This document shows, in pieces, positions 27,641 to 37,900 of a stretch of 64,000 nt of DNA. Position numbers and translations under genes: made by a program. The stretch spans positions 186,001-250,000 of the forward strand of contig CAWGGM010000009.1 in the NCBI GenBank assembly GCA_963822115.1, given 5' to 3'. Origin of the DNA: CAWDXG01 sp963822115. GTDB taxonomy: Bacteria > Myxococcota_A > Polyangia > Polyangiales > Polyangiaceae. The notes below the pieces were generated by a model that worked only from the letters and a program-made list of their open reading frames with translations, was not told where the DNA came from and ran no database searches. Each line of letters starts with the position of its first letter. Within the stretch, counting starts at the first letter, position 1.

Positions 27641-28077
27641 CGCAGGCCCTGGCCCTGCTTGGGAACGGGCTCTCCGCGCTGCCCTGGAGGCGAAAGCCGA
27701 CGATCTTGCAGCGGCTCTGCCCGCGCCCGCCGGGGCCGTCGAGAAGGCGCTTCCGAACGCCCTGCAACGCCAGCCCCCGAATCCGCTTGCGGGCTGTGAG
27801 AGGCGCCGGCAGATGCCCCGATGTTCCATCCAGCGGGCTGTGCCAGCGGGGTACTTATCAGTAGCGTTCACGGGAGATGGGGCGTCGCCTAGAATCCGGC
27901 GCGGCAGCGACGCATGGTGTCGGTTGATGTCAACTCCCGGTGTGCATGTGGCATCGACGCGGCCGATTTCCTGGCCCACGAGGTCGGTTGCCGGGCAGGG
28001 GGTCAGCCCGGAAGCGGCGATGACCAGCACGCGCCGCGTGCCTCGAGCTCTCCCCGCGTCTCCGCCGCCTGAATTCC

Positions 28078-28554
28078 GTGGATTCTGCCCCTGCAAACGC
28101 CCAAGCCCGCCCTCGCGAACGGCGGGGTGCGCGCACTGGACGGTACCTGTTCGTCGGCGGGATGACGCTAGCCCTTCGTCTCTCGATCGCGGTCGGTCTG
28201 ACCGAAATGGGCGTGTCACCGTGGCTGAGCTACGCCGTCGCCCATGCTGTCGCTCTGCTCTTTGCCTACGCGAACCACGCGCGGATCACCTTCCGGCAGT
28301 CCACGACGCGGGTTGGGCTCGTCCGCTACGCGGTCGCCGATTGCACCGTGCGGGTCACCGACTACCTCTTCGTGATGGCGCTCACGGAGAGCGCCTGGGT
28401 GGCGAGCGTCACACAGCGTCTAGGGGTCCCCCTGGACGAACACCATCGCTTCTACCTGGTCGCGGCATTGGCCATGTTCCTGTCCGTGGTGCTCCGCTAT
28501 TGGATACTGAAGCGCTTCGTTTTCAAGCAGGGGCGTCGCGGTATCGACGAATGA
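28078..28554 (+). CDS. GtrA-like four-helix membrane protein
   Basis: 158 residues with four hydrophobic segments: YLFVGGMTLALRLSIAVGLT, YAVAHAVALLFAYANH, YLFVMALTESAWVAS and FYLVAALAMFLSVVLRYWIL. The N-RIT-F pattern (YANHARITFRQS) and the closing RYWILKRFVFK are typical of GtrA proteins, small inner-membrane proteins linked to moving lipid-linked sugars across the membrane. It starts at a GTG. It is convergent with pfaC, 153 bp apart. Whether it works with the lipid synthase is unknown. Confidence 0.8.
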   Translation: MDSAPANAQARPRERRGARTGRYLFVGGMTLALRLSIAVGLTEMGVSPWLSYAVAHAVALLFAYANHARITFRQSTTRVGLVRYAVADCTVRVTDYLFVMALTESAWVASVTQRLGVPLDEHHRFYLVAALAMFLSVVLRYWILKRFVFKQGRRGIDE

Positions 28555-28707
28555 CCGCAACGCGCGACCGAAGCGCCCGCTGGCGAGCGGGCCGCAGACC
28601 TGCTGCTCGCGCTTGGAGAATGCCTTCGACCGGAGAGTGCGGCGTCTCGCCCGGTCGGCTCTGGATGTCGACGCTTCCGGCTGATGCGCCTGCAGTCGAA
28701 GCGTTGC

Positions 28708-31700
28708 CTATCGGAGCATGCGCGCGAGGTCTCGTGCCCAACGTCCGCGTGCGTCGTTCCCCAGCGGCTCGAAGTCGCCGGTTTCGATTGCATCGAGGAG
28801 TCTTGCCGTTTCGGCGCCTACCGGGCGCCGAGTTCGCAACACCTCGACGACGGTCGCGAGCGCGCGTGGCACGCCTCGCGCCGCACGTGCCGCGACCAGC
28901 GCTTCGAGCTCCTGGTCGGGGCTGTGCGGTCGTTCGTCCGCCGGCCGCGGCCCGAGCGCCACGATCCGCGCGACGACGAGGTCGATCCGCTGCTTGTAGG
29001 ACAGCGTCGCGAGCTCGCTGGGCGCGATCGGAGTCCCGAGCCAGTAGTCCTGTCTCCCCATGCCCACTGGGAAATCGAGCTTGTTCGCGGCCGGTTCGAC
29101 CGGCAGTCCCCCGCTGAAGCGAACGGGGATGATGGGGACGCCCGCGTCGAGCGCCAGGTCGCAGAAGATGCCGCTCATTCGCTCGATGCGCTGCCGAGCG
29201 GACCGTGCTCGCGTCCCCTCGACGTGCACCATCACACTCCGCGCCGCGGTAGTCGATGCCAGCTCGCGGGCGATGCCCAATAGTGAGCCGGGATCCTGAC
29301 GGTCGAAGTAGGTGAGCATGCCAGGGTCCTGCACGCCGGGATATCGGAAGCATTGCTCGACCAGTCGGCCGAGCCAGCTGGTCTGGTGCTCCACCTTTGC
29401 CAGCGTGTGCATCGGCACTCCGTGGAACGCTGGTGCGACAATCGACAGAATCAGCGATTCGATGGCGGTCTGGTGGTTGCCGAGATAGAGCGCGCCGCGT
29501 CCACGGAGCGCCGCCAGCGCGCTTGCGTCTTCGACATGGAATCCAGCGGCGAAGCGTTCGACGAGCCCATAGAACAAGTCCTCCGCCGGCCACGCGCCAA
29601 TGCCGAACCAGTCACGCCAGAAATCCACCGTCGCGGCAATGTCGAGAGCGCCACCGCTCGCAACGTCCGTGTCGCCCGCGTCGCGTCGCGTCGCGGTCGG
29701 GTGAACGTCGCTCGTGCCCCGATCGTCTTCGACGATGCGCATGCCGAGGCGGTGCGCTTCGTAGATCCGCTTGTCGTCGACCCACAGCGAGGCATCGGCC
29801 AGGGCGTAGGCGCCCCTGTCGTCGCGCCCGATCTCGACGATCTCCAGGGTGGTGGTAACGCACTTGTTCTCGGGCAGGACCTGCCCGCGGTACTTCCACG
29901 TATGCGGCAGCTCGGTGGCGATGGCTTCGAAACGCGGCCGTACGAACTCCTTCCCCAGTTCCGCCTCGAGCATGAACACCTGCAGGAGCTGCAGCATGGC
30001 TTCGATACCCAGCGAGCCGGGCTGGACCGGGTCCTGGTAGAAGTGTGCCTTGAAGAACCATTCGCCCGGGTCAACGTCCTTCTCCGCTCTCAGGGCGCCC
30101 AGGCCTGCGCTCCCGCCGCTCAGGTCGAGGTGCACCACCCGGTCGAGCATGAGCAGCATCGATCCAGCGATGCGCAGCGAGCCACTGAAGAATCTCTCCG
30201 GCCGCGTCTTGAAAGCGATGCGCACATTCGGCGCGGCATCATGAAGGGCTCGGTGCGCATCGGTAGTGGGCAAGCCCGCCTGATTCTCCAGAGCCGAAGG
30301 CGGAAAGAAGCCGAACACGGTTTCGAGCTCGTAGATCTCGGTGTCGCCAACCAAGCAACGCACGCCAAAAGACACGAGCAGCATTCCGCCCGAAGCCGAG
30401 ACGCTGCGGAAGCTGACGACACTGCGCAACGTTCCGCTGTCGGGGAACACGTCGGACCGGACGGTGCCGCTGCCATCGAGATTGCGGAACAGCAGATCCG
30501 ATTCGGTGGTCAGCGTGCTGCCGGCGTAGCTCGCGATCCATCCGCACGGCTGCAGAGCGGCTTCGAGCAGTACGGCGAATGGCATGATGCGTGCGCCGTT
30601 CGCGTCGAAGTACCACGCGTTGTCGGGGATCTCGTACTCGAATTCGAAGGTGGTGCCCGTCTCGAGGCCGCCCATGGCGCCGTCCACCCGCGTGACGCGC
30701 GTGATGAACAGGTACGGTGGTCCGGGCAGGCGCGGGGTGCGGCGGACGCCGTCGAAGCGATCGTACATCGGGCCGAAGGCCGTCGAAGGCTTGCCCCACG
30801 CGCACGCGAGCAATGAACTGGCATCGAACCGGTGCGGCTGGCCACCCTGCCATGACGCCGTGGCCGCGCGCGAATCGACCTGGCCCGTCGGCGCGAGGTC
30901 GGGGCGGCTGCTCAGAGGCCATTCCGGGCTGAGCTTCAGACCGAATCGCTTGGCGTAGAAGGCGCCCAGGCCGTCGACGGTGCCCAGAAGGTCCGCATAG
31001 ACTCGCGGCTCCGGGCCATCGTGGATTTCCACGACGAAGATCTCGTACGTGAGCTCTCTGTTCGTCGGAGTGACCTGACCGCGGCAGAGCAGAGGATAGG
31101 TCTCGTCGGTGATCGGCTGGAAACGCCACCCGTCCTTGTCGATGGCGTAGCCCATGGCTGTCAGATAGAACGCCATCGCCTGCACGCATCCCTCGAACAT
31201 GAGCGTGCCAGGCATGCAGGGGTCGTTCTTGAAGTGCCCCGCGAAGTACCAGTCGTCGGAGGAGACGGCGGCACGCGCGCGCAGGTAGCCCCGGCCCCAC
31301 GGACCGCCCTCGGGATCGAGCTCTTCGATGGCGTGGAGGAACAGCATGTTGCCGTCCTGGATGCGCGGGGTGCGCGTGTGCGTGCGCGTTCGCAGGAAGC
31401 GTTCGCCGAAGCAGTCCCAAGGGCGCCCGGCCGCAAACGCCTCTGAGATCCTCGCGCCCGAAGCTTCGCCGTGCCAGCGGCACCCGGGGCGGGTCGACGC
31501 GCGCCGGAGGCGGAGTCGGTTCAGCGTCCGGTCTCCATAGTATGCCGGTCGAATCCGCGAGCTCCCGCGTGCTGAAGAAGCCAGCCTGACCCCGGCGAAC
31601 CTCGAGGGCGGGGCGGGTGGTGCCGTCGGTCCCGCGGATGTGGCAGTCGTAGTGGAAGAAGAACAACCGCACGTCGCCCTGCGAGGCGTGCCCGTCGATG

Positions 31701-34700
31701 TGGATTTCGTAGGCGAGGGTCTCGCCGATCTTCGGGAGGTCGCCGGTCCACTTGATCTCGCAGCCGAGCAGGCGATAGGCGCGCTCGCCACGGTTGAGGA
31801 AATCGGCACCGAGATAGCTGATGAGGAACAGGTCGGCCTGGCCCGACTCGACCATGATGCCGGCCGGCATGGCGCCATCGTGGAGGTACCACGAGTCGGC
31901 TCGAACGTCGGTCTCCGTCCAGCAGGTGCCCGTCTTCATCGACCCCGGCTTGGCGTCGATACCCGTGCAGCGGTCGGCGAGCAGCAGCGGCGGCGCGGGC
32001 ATGCGCACTTGCACGGCGTAATGGTCTTGCTGCTCGAACAGCGGTCCGAAGATGTCGCTGATCGCGCCGCAAGCGTGCACGAGGAGCTGTTCGCGTGAAA
32101 ACGACGGTCCGCGCGGTTGGAACGCGACGGGGGGCTGGCCCGCTTTCGACTCTGGCGCTGCCTTGCGCGACGAGTCCGCGTGTGCGCGTGTGCGCCGGAT
32201 GGCCGACGGTGCCCCAAGCGTCCCTTGCGGCGTTTCCACGGGAGGAACGGCCGGGCCGGCCGACGCGAGTGACGTCGGCGCGGCCGGCGGGTTGGTGACG
32301 AAATCCGCGACCGGAGCGGGAACGGCTTCTGCGATCGGCGAGCCCGGCGACGAGGTGTCCCACGGCACGCGAAGAGCCATCTGCAGGAACTGCCGGTGCA
32401 GCTCGGCCTGTTGCGTGACGAAGCGCTGGTGCGCCGCGGCGATCCGCATCTGCTGCTCGGCGAACGCGGCGAGCCAGCTCCCTTTCGGGAGCGGTGGCGC
32501 GTCCTCGACGCCTGCGGCGGTCGGCGCTGCGTGTACGCCCAGCGGCGGGGAGCTCTCGGCAACCGCGCCCCGGTTCGGCCCGTACGCAGAGCGCAGTGCG
32601 GTCGCGGACATGGCAGGAGCAGGCGGGGCTGTGTAGGATGTCGGCGGCAGCTCGGGTGCGGGTGGCATCGACTGTGCGCTCGTCCGCAGCGGCGCGAGCG
32701 CGACCCGCGGCAGATGCGCGGCCAACTCGAGAACCGGCTGGTTGGCCACGGGCTCCGGAATGGCGGCCGCCGCCTCGCCGCGCCCGACGATGGTCACACC
32801 GCTGCGCTGGTCGCCGAGCGCCTCGATGTCGACCCGCAATCGCCGCTCCTGCTCCTCCCAGGCACTCCCGTCGGGCCTGCGAGACCGCGCAGCGCACAGC
32901 ACGGCGCACGCGACCTCGACGAGGCCGGACGCCGCGTGCGCCGACGGCAGGCCCGAGGCGAACGCCCCAGCGGTGTCCGGCTCTGTCGTCACCTCGGCGA
33001 GCACGGACAGCCCCTCGCGCACGGCGTCTTCCTTGCGCCGCAGCACCAGCACCACCGCGGCGTCTGCGGTCTCGTCCTTGCCCACCGCAGTCTGATGGAC
33101 AGGTTCGACCGACCGATCGACCGCGCCCACCAATGCGGCGTCCAGTTCACCACGGCGCAGCGCGTCCACGGCTATCGCTAGGGCGCGCAGCCCGCTCAGC
33201 TCCTCGCTTGAAGTCGTGAAGCTGGGACCGCATAGGTCGAACTGTGCGCTCAGCCGGTTGGCGGGAATGTTTGGCAACGTTCCCACGACGTGTGCCGACT
33301 CGAGCGACGGCGCGAAGCGCTGCTGGGCCTCTTCGATCCAGGCGTCATCGGCGCCCAGCGTTTCCCCCCACGAGCGCACCCGCCATCGCGCCCCCCAGCG
33401 GGCGATCTCGGGATCGCACTGGTAGCCGACGAACACGCCAGTGGTGTCCCGCGGGAGCACGAGGCTCTCGGTCGCCTCGAGCGCAGCGCTCAGCAGCATC
33501 GTCTGCTGCGCGCTGGCCTTTTCCAGATCGGTGGGTGGGAACCGCAAACTGCGCACCGGGAGCCGGACCACGTCTGCGCGGGGCGAGCCCGCGCCGCGGA
33601 ACAGCCGCCGCTCAAGGTCCGCCGTGGACTGGCCATCGCCGAAGCGCGCGCCCATTGCAACGACCACCACCGCGGACGACGCCACGTTCGAGACCACCTG
33701 CGCGAGCACCCGCCGTGGCTCGTGCGCTTCGACCACGACGTGAGCGTCGTTGCCGCCGAAGCCGAATGCGCTGAGTCCTGCCCGCCGCGGACCGGACCAC
33801 GGCGCGGGCCGCTCCAGGGTCTCGAACGGTGACGCCTCGAGCGCGGCGCTTGGCGCATCCAGGTGCGGCGTCGGAAGGAACACCCCTTCGCGAATCGACT
33901 CAAGTAACTTCACGAGACCTGCGATGCCAGCCGCCGTGATCAAGTGCCCGAGGTTGGCCTTGAGTGAGCCGATTGTTCGCGGACGTTCGCCGTAGACCGC
34001 GCGCATCGACTCGAGCTCCGTCGCGTCTCCCACTGGTGTGCCCGTGGCATGGCACTCGATGTACGAGATATCGTCGGCCGTCAGCTCCGCTTGCTGCAGC
34101 GCCAAACGCATCGACCGTGCCTGGCCCCGCGCACTCGGAGCGAGCAGGCTGTTGCCTCGGCCGTCGTTGGCGAGTCCGACGCCGCGAATGACGCCGTGGA
34201 TGGTTCGTCCAGCTCGAACTGCGTCCTCCAGCCGCTCGAGGACGACGAACCCGCAACCTTCGGCGTGTACCAGCCCGTCGGCTTCCTCGTGGAACGGGCG
34301 ACTCTGACCTGTGGGGCTCATCGCGCCGAGGGCGCGGAAGCCGACGTGAAGGAAGAGGTCGTCCGCGCGATTGACCGCACCTGCGAGCATCCGGTCAGCC
34401 CGCCCCTGCTGGAGATCCCGGCAGGCGAGCTCGATTGCGTACAGCGACGATGCGCAAGCCGCATCGAGGGCGAATGCGCCGAGACCGAGACCTACCGCGC
34501 GTGCCAGCAGGTGCGCGGGCAGGCCGCTGTTGAAGCGGTTGCGGACGTCAACGGGCGCGAGCCCGAGGCGGTCGGCCAGCGAGCCCAGCCAGACCTGCTC
34601 GGCGAACCGGGATGCGTCAGTCGAAGGCAGCGACAAGTTGCCAAGCACCGCGCCGGTACGCGAGGCATTGGAACCGAGCGTACCAGCGTCGCGCAGGGCA

Positions 34701-34993
34701 CGACGCGCGGTGTCGAGCACCCAGTGCACCAGCGGGTCGAGCGGTCCCAGCTCATCGGCGTCGATCAGGTAGCCGCTCGGGTCGAACGTGAAGCCGCTGA
34801 CGTAGCCAGCGCGCCAGGTGCCGGCATCCTCCTCGCTGTCCGTGACATGTGCTTCGGGCAGACGCCAGCGACCGGGCGGGGCTGTGCAAAGCGCGTCGCG
34901 GCCGTCGCGGGCGAGCTCGAGCAACTCGCTTGGCGCGTGGGCACCAGGCAGCAGACATGCACGGCCGATGATGGCGATTGGAGCGAATGCCAT
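28708..34993 (-). CDS. pfaC: PfaC-like PUFA/secondary-lipid synthase subunit: KS-CLF-DHs-AGPAT (frameshift at ~31445)
   Basis: About 2095 residues if one base is skipped at 31441-31450. Frame one: KS at residues 1-430 (active Cys180 in LDAACASSL, His in IECHATGTP and KANLGHLITAAG). A chain-length-factor-like KS follows near 440-665, with Glu598 where Cys would be (GPSFTTSSEELSG). A Pro-rich linker leads to a FabA-type hotdog with WYLHDGAMPAGIM. After the shift: a hotdog with the catalytic His (WYFAGHFKNDPCMPG, His about 1254), one without it (WYFDANGARIMPF), another with it (WFFKAHFYQDPVQPG), then an acyltransferase domain (NHQTAIES, VEGTRARS). No AT is seen between CLF and DH. The ATG overlaps the pfaA stop (TGATG). 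Confidence 0.88.
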
Positions 34994-37900
34994 CAGGCTC
35001 GCGCCGTGGCGCTGCGGGCACGCGCGCCGGGGAGAACGTGCATCTCGACTCCGCGGAGCTCGGCGAAGACCGCACCCGAGGCGTCGACGAACGTGATGCT
35101 GCAAAGGCTGCGGTCAGCGGCGCGTGTCGTGCCGACGAGTCGTGCCCGCAGCGGCGACACAGCGAGTCCCCGCGAGAACCGCCGGAACGTGCCCAGTGAC
35201 GTGGGAAGCGCGATGCCACCCTCTCCTTGAAGAGTCCACAGGCTCGCAAGCTGGAGCCCGCCGTCGAGAAGCGCCGGATCGGTCTGCCACGCGCCCTCGT
35301 TCCAACCGCGCGCTGCCGCCCCCTGGAGCACGGCCTCGACGCCCGCGTCGCCGACGTCCGGCGCACCGACGATGACCTGGAAGGCGCCCCCCTGGAACAG
35401 CGTGACACCGTCGTACACGACGCCGTCGAACGGAGTGAGGCCCGGCGGGCGCTCCGGCATCTTGCCGGGGCTCGCCGGCTCTGGCATGGCGACGCCGCGC
35501 GCGGAGTAGCGCGGTTGTCCGTCGGCATCGACCAGCTCGAGGCCGAGTATCGCGCGGTCGCCGTTCGACTGCGGCCTGACGCGAACCGTGAACCAGTCAC
35601 CGGGGCCGTCGTAGCCGTCGAGGGGCACGCCGCGCAGCACCTGCACGTGTTCGCAGGCGTGGAACACGAGGTCTGGCCGCGTGGCTTCAACGGCGCGCGC
35701 GAAGATCTCGAGCACGAGAGCGAGGGGCAACACGGGCTTGCCCTTGACGACGTGGTCGGCGATCGCAGGGAACGACGCACGGTCGATGACGAGGGAATGA
35801 GCGCGCTCGAGGTCCGGGGCGCTCTCGCGACCCGCGAGTCCTCCGGGGCGCGGCTCCTGGCCCAGCACCAGCTCGACATCGGTGCCCGGGTCGGTCAGCT
35901 CGTCGACGAACATGCGTGCGCCGTCCTCCACGGGAATCAACGAAACCCCGAGTCTGGCGAAGTGTACGCGCAGCGCGGGGGTCACCATGCCGCCAGCCCA
36001 GGGCCCCCAGCCCAGGCTGCGCGCGAACACACCAGGCCGGCGAGCAGCCTCCGCGGAAAGGACCTTGTTGAGCGTTTCGTTCGCCATCGCGTAGTCGCAC
36101 TGGCCCGTGTTGCCGCGGCGAGCAGCAACCGAGGAGAACGCGATCAAGGTCGTGATGGGGTCGTTGGCCGTCGCATCGAGCAGAGTCTGCAGGCCTCGCA
36201 CCTTGACGTCGAAAACGCGGTCGAAGTCCGCTGGGGTCTTGTCCGCGATCCGTTTGTCGGCCAGCACTCCGGCCCCGTGCACGATGCCCGTGATGGGGCC
36301 CCACGCCCGACGCACCTCGGCGAGCGCAGCGCCGACGGCGTCACCGTCGCAAACGTCCGCTGCGATGTATCGCGCCTGGCCTCCAGCGCGCTCGATGGCC
36401 GTGACCGTGCGTCTCGCTTCGCGAGCGGCCAGGATGCGCGCGGCGCGGGCGCCAAGCTCGGCAGGCGAGAGCGTTGCGCCTTCGGCCCGCGAGGCGTCGA
36501 GCAGCGCCTGCTTCACAGATGCGTCGTCCTGGGCGTCGGCGCACGCCGGGGGCTCGTCTTCGAGCGGTGTACGACCGAGCAGGACGAAGCGAGCCCGCGT
36601 GGCCTCGGCGAGAGCAATGAGCGCGGCCGCGGTGACCCCGCGCGCACCGCCGGAGGCGACCAGGATCGACCGGTCGTCGACTCGCGCCGTGCCGTGCGTG
36701 ACCGGCGCCGGGACGCTTGCCGTTGTGTGGCGCGAGCCGTCGGCACGTAGGCCAATCTCGATGCCGCCGTCCGCAGCGCGGGAGCCGCCGTGCAATAGCT
36801 CGAAGGCAATGGCATCGGCGATGGCGTCGACATCGCGCCCACCCCGCTCGACATCGAGCGCGCGAACCCCGGCTTCGGGCCACTCCTGCGAAGCGGTCTT
36901 CGCGAGGCCGGGCAGGCCCCCGAGCCAGGCCCGCTCGCCGGCTCCGCGCATCCCGAAGTCTCCGCCCGTGTCCTGTACGGTCACGAACACGCTGGGTCGG
37001 GCCGCGATTGTGCGTGCCGCGGCGAACGCGTCGCGTTGGATGCGGAGGGCGTGGTCGACGCTGTCGAGCTCGGCGAGGCCGCCGAGGAATATCACACCGT
37101 CGCAGCTTTCGTCGGGCGCGGCTGCGCGGGCGGCGACGTTGCGGTTGGCGAGCCGCTCGGCCAGCGCCGCGCCGATACCCGAGCCGCCGTCGACCACGGC
37201 GATCGACCGGGCTTCGCCGAGCCCGGCGAGCGCGAAGCCCGTGGCTGCGGCTGGCTCGAGGTGGAGAGCCCAGCGCGTGGCTGGCGGGGTCACGCCGGCG
37301 GACTCCGCGTTGGCGGCCGATCCGCCCGCGTTCATGCGGTCGACGATTTCCTGCAGCGTACGGAGCTTGCCGAGCTCGGCGGGATCCATCTCGGGCAGGT
37401 CCGCGACGCGGTCCTGCACGGCGGCGAGGATCTCGACACGCTTGATCGAGTCGACGCCGAGGTCGCCAGCGATGTCCATGCCGAGGTCGAGCATGTCGAT
37501 GGGGTATCCGGTCTTCTCGGCGACCACCTCGAGCAGGAGCTGGGTCAGGTCGGACTCGTCCGGCGTGCTGGTCTCGGGGGGCGGCGGGGACGTCCGTCGT
37601 TCCGGTGCAGGCGCTGCGGCGGAGGTCGTCGGCGAGGCCGCGACGAAGCCCGCCCGTGGGGCCTGCGGCGTCGTAGGGACTTCCAGGTGGAACGAGTCTT
37701 GCCTGACCATGGCGGGCAGAGTCTCGAGGGCTCGGGCCTGCGCCTGCAAAAAGGCGGCGTGGCTGGCTGCCATCGCCTGCGTGTACGCGGTGTGCGCCTC
37801 GATGGCTTTGGCCTGGATCGCGTGGTACGCGCCTGCCCACGCGTTTCCGCTTGCTCCCGGAGCCACCGGTGGCGGCGGCGGTGGCATCGCTGGGGCGTCC

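Noticed and set aside
28708..35104. Two separate, overlapping synthase proteins in place of pfaC
   Set aside because: The overlap region in each frame loses all similarity past the join at ~31445, while the joined reading gives one continuous domain series.
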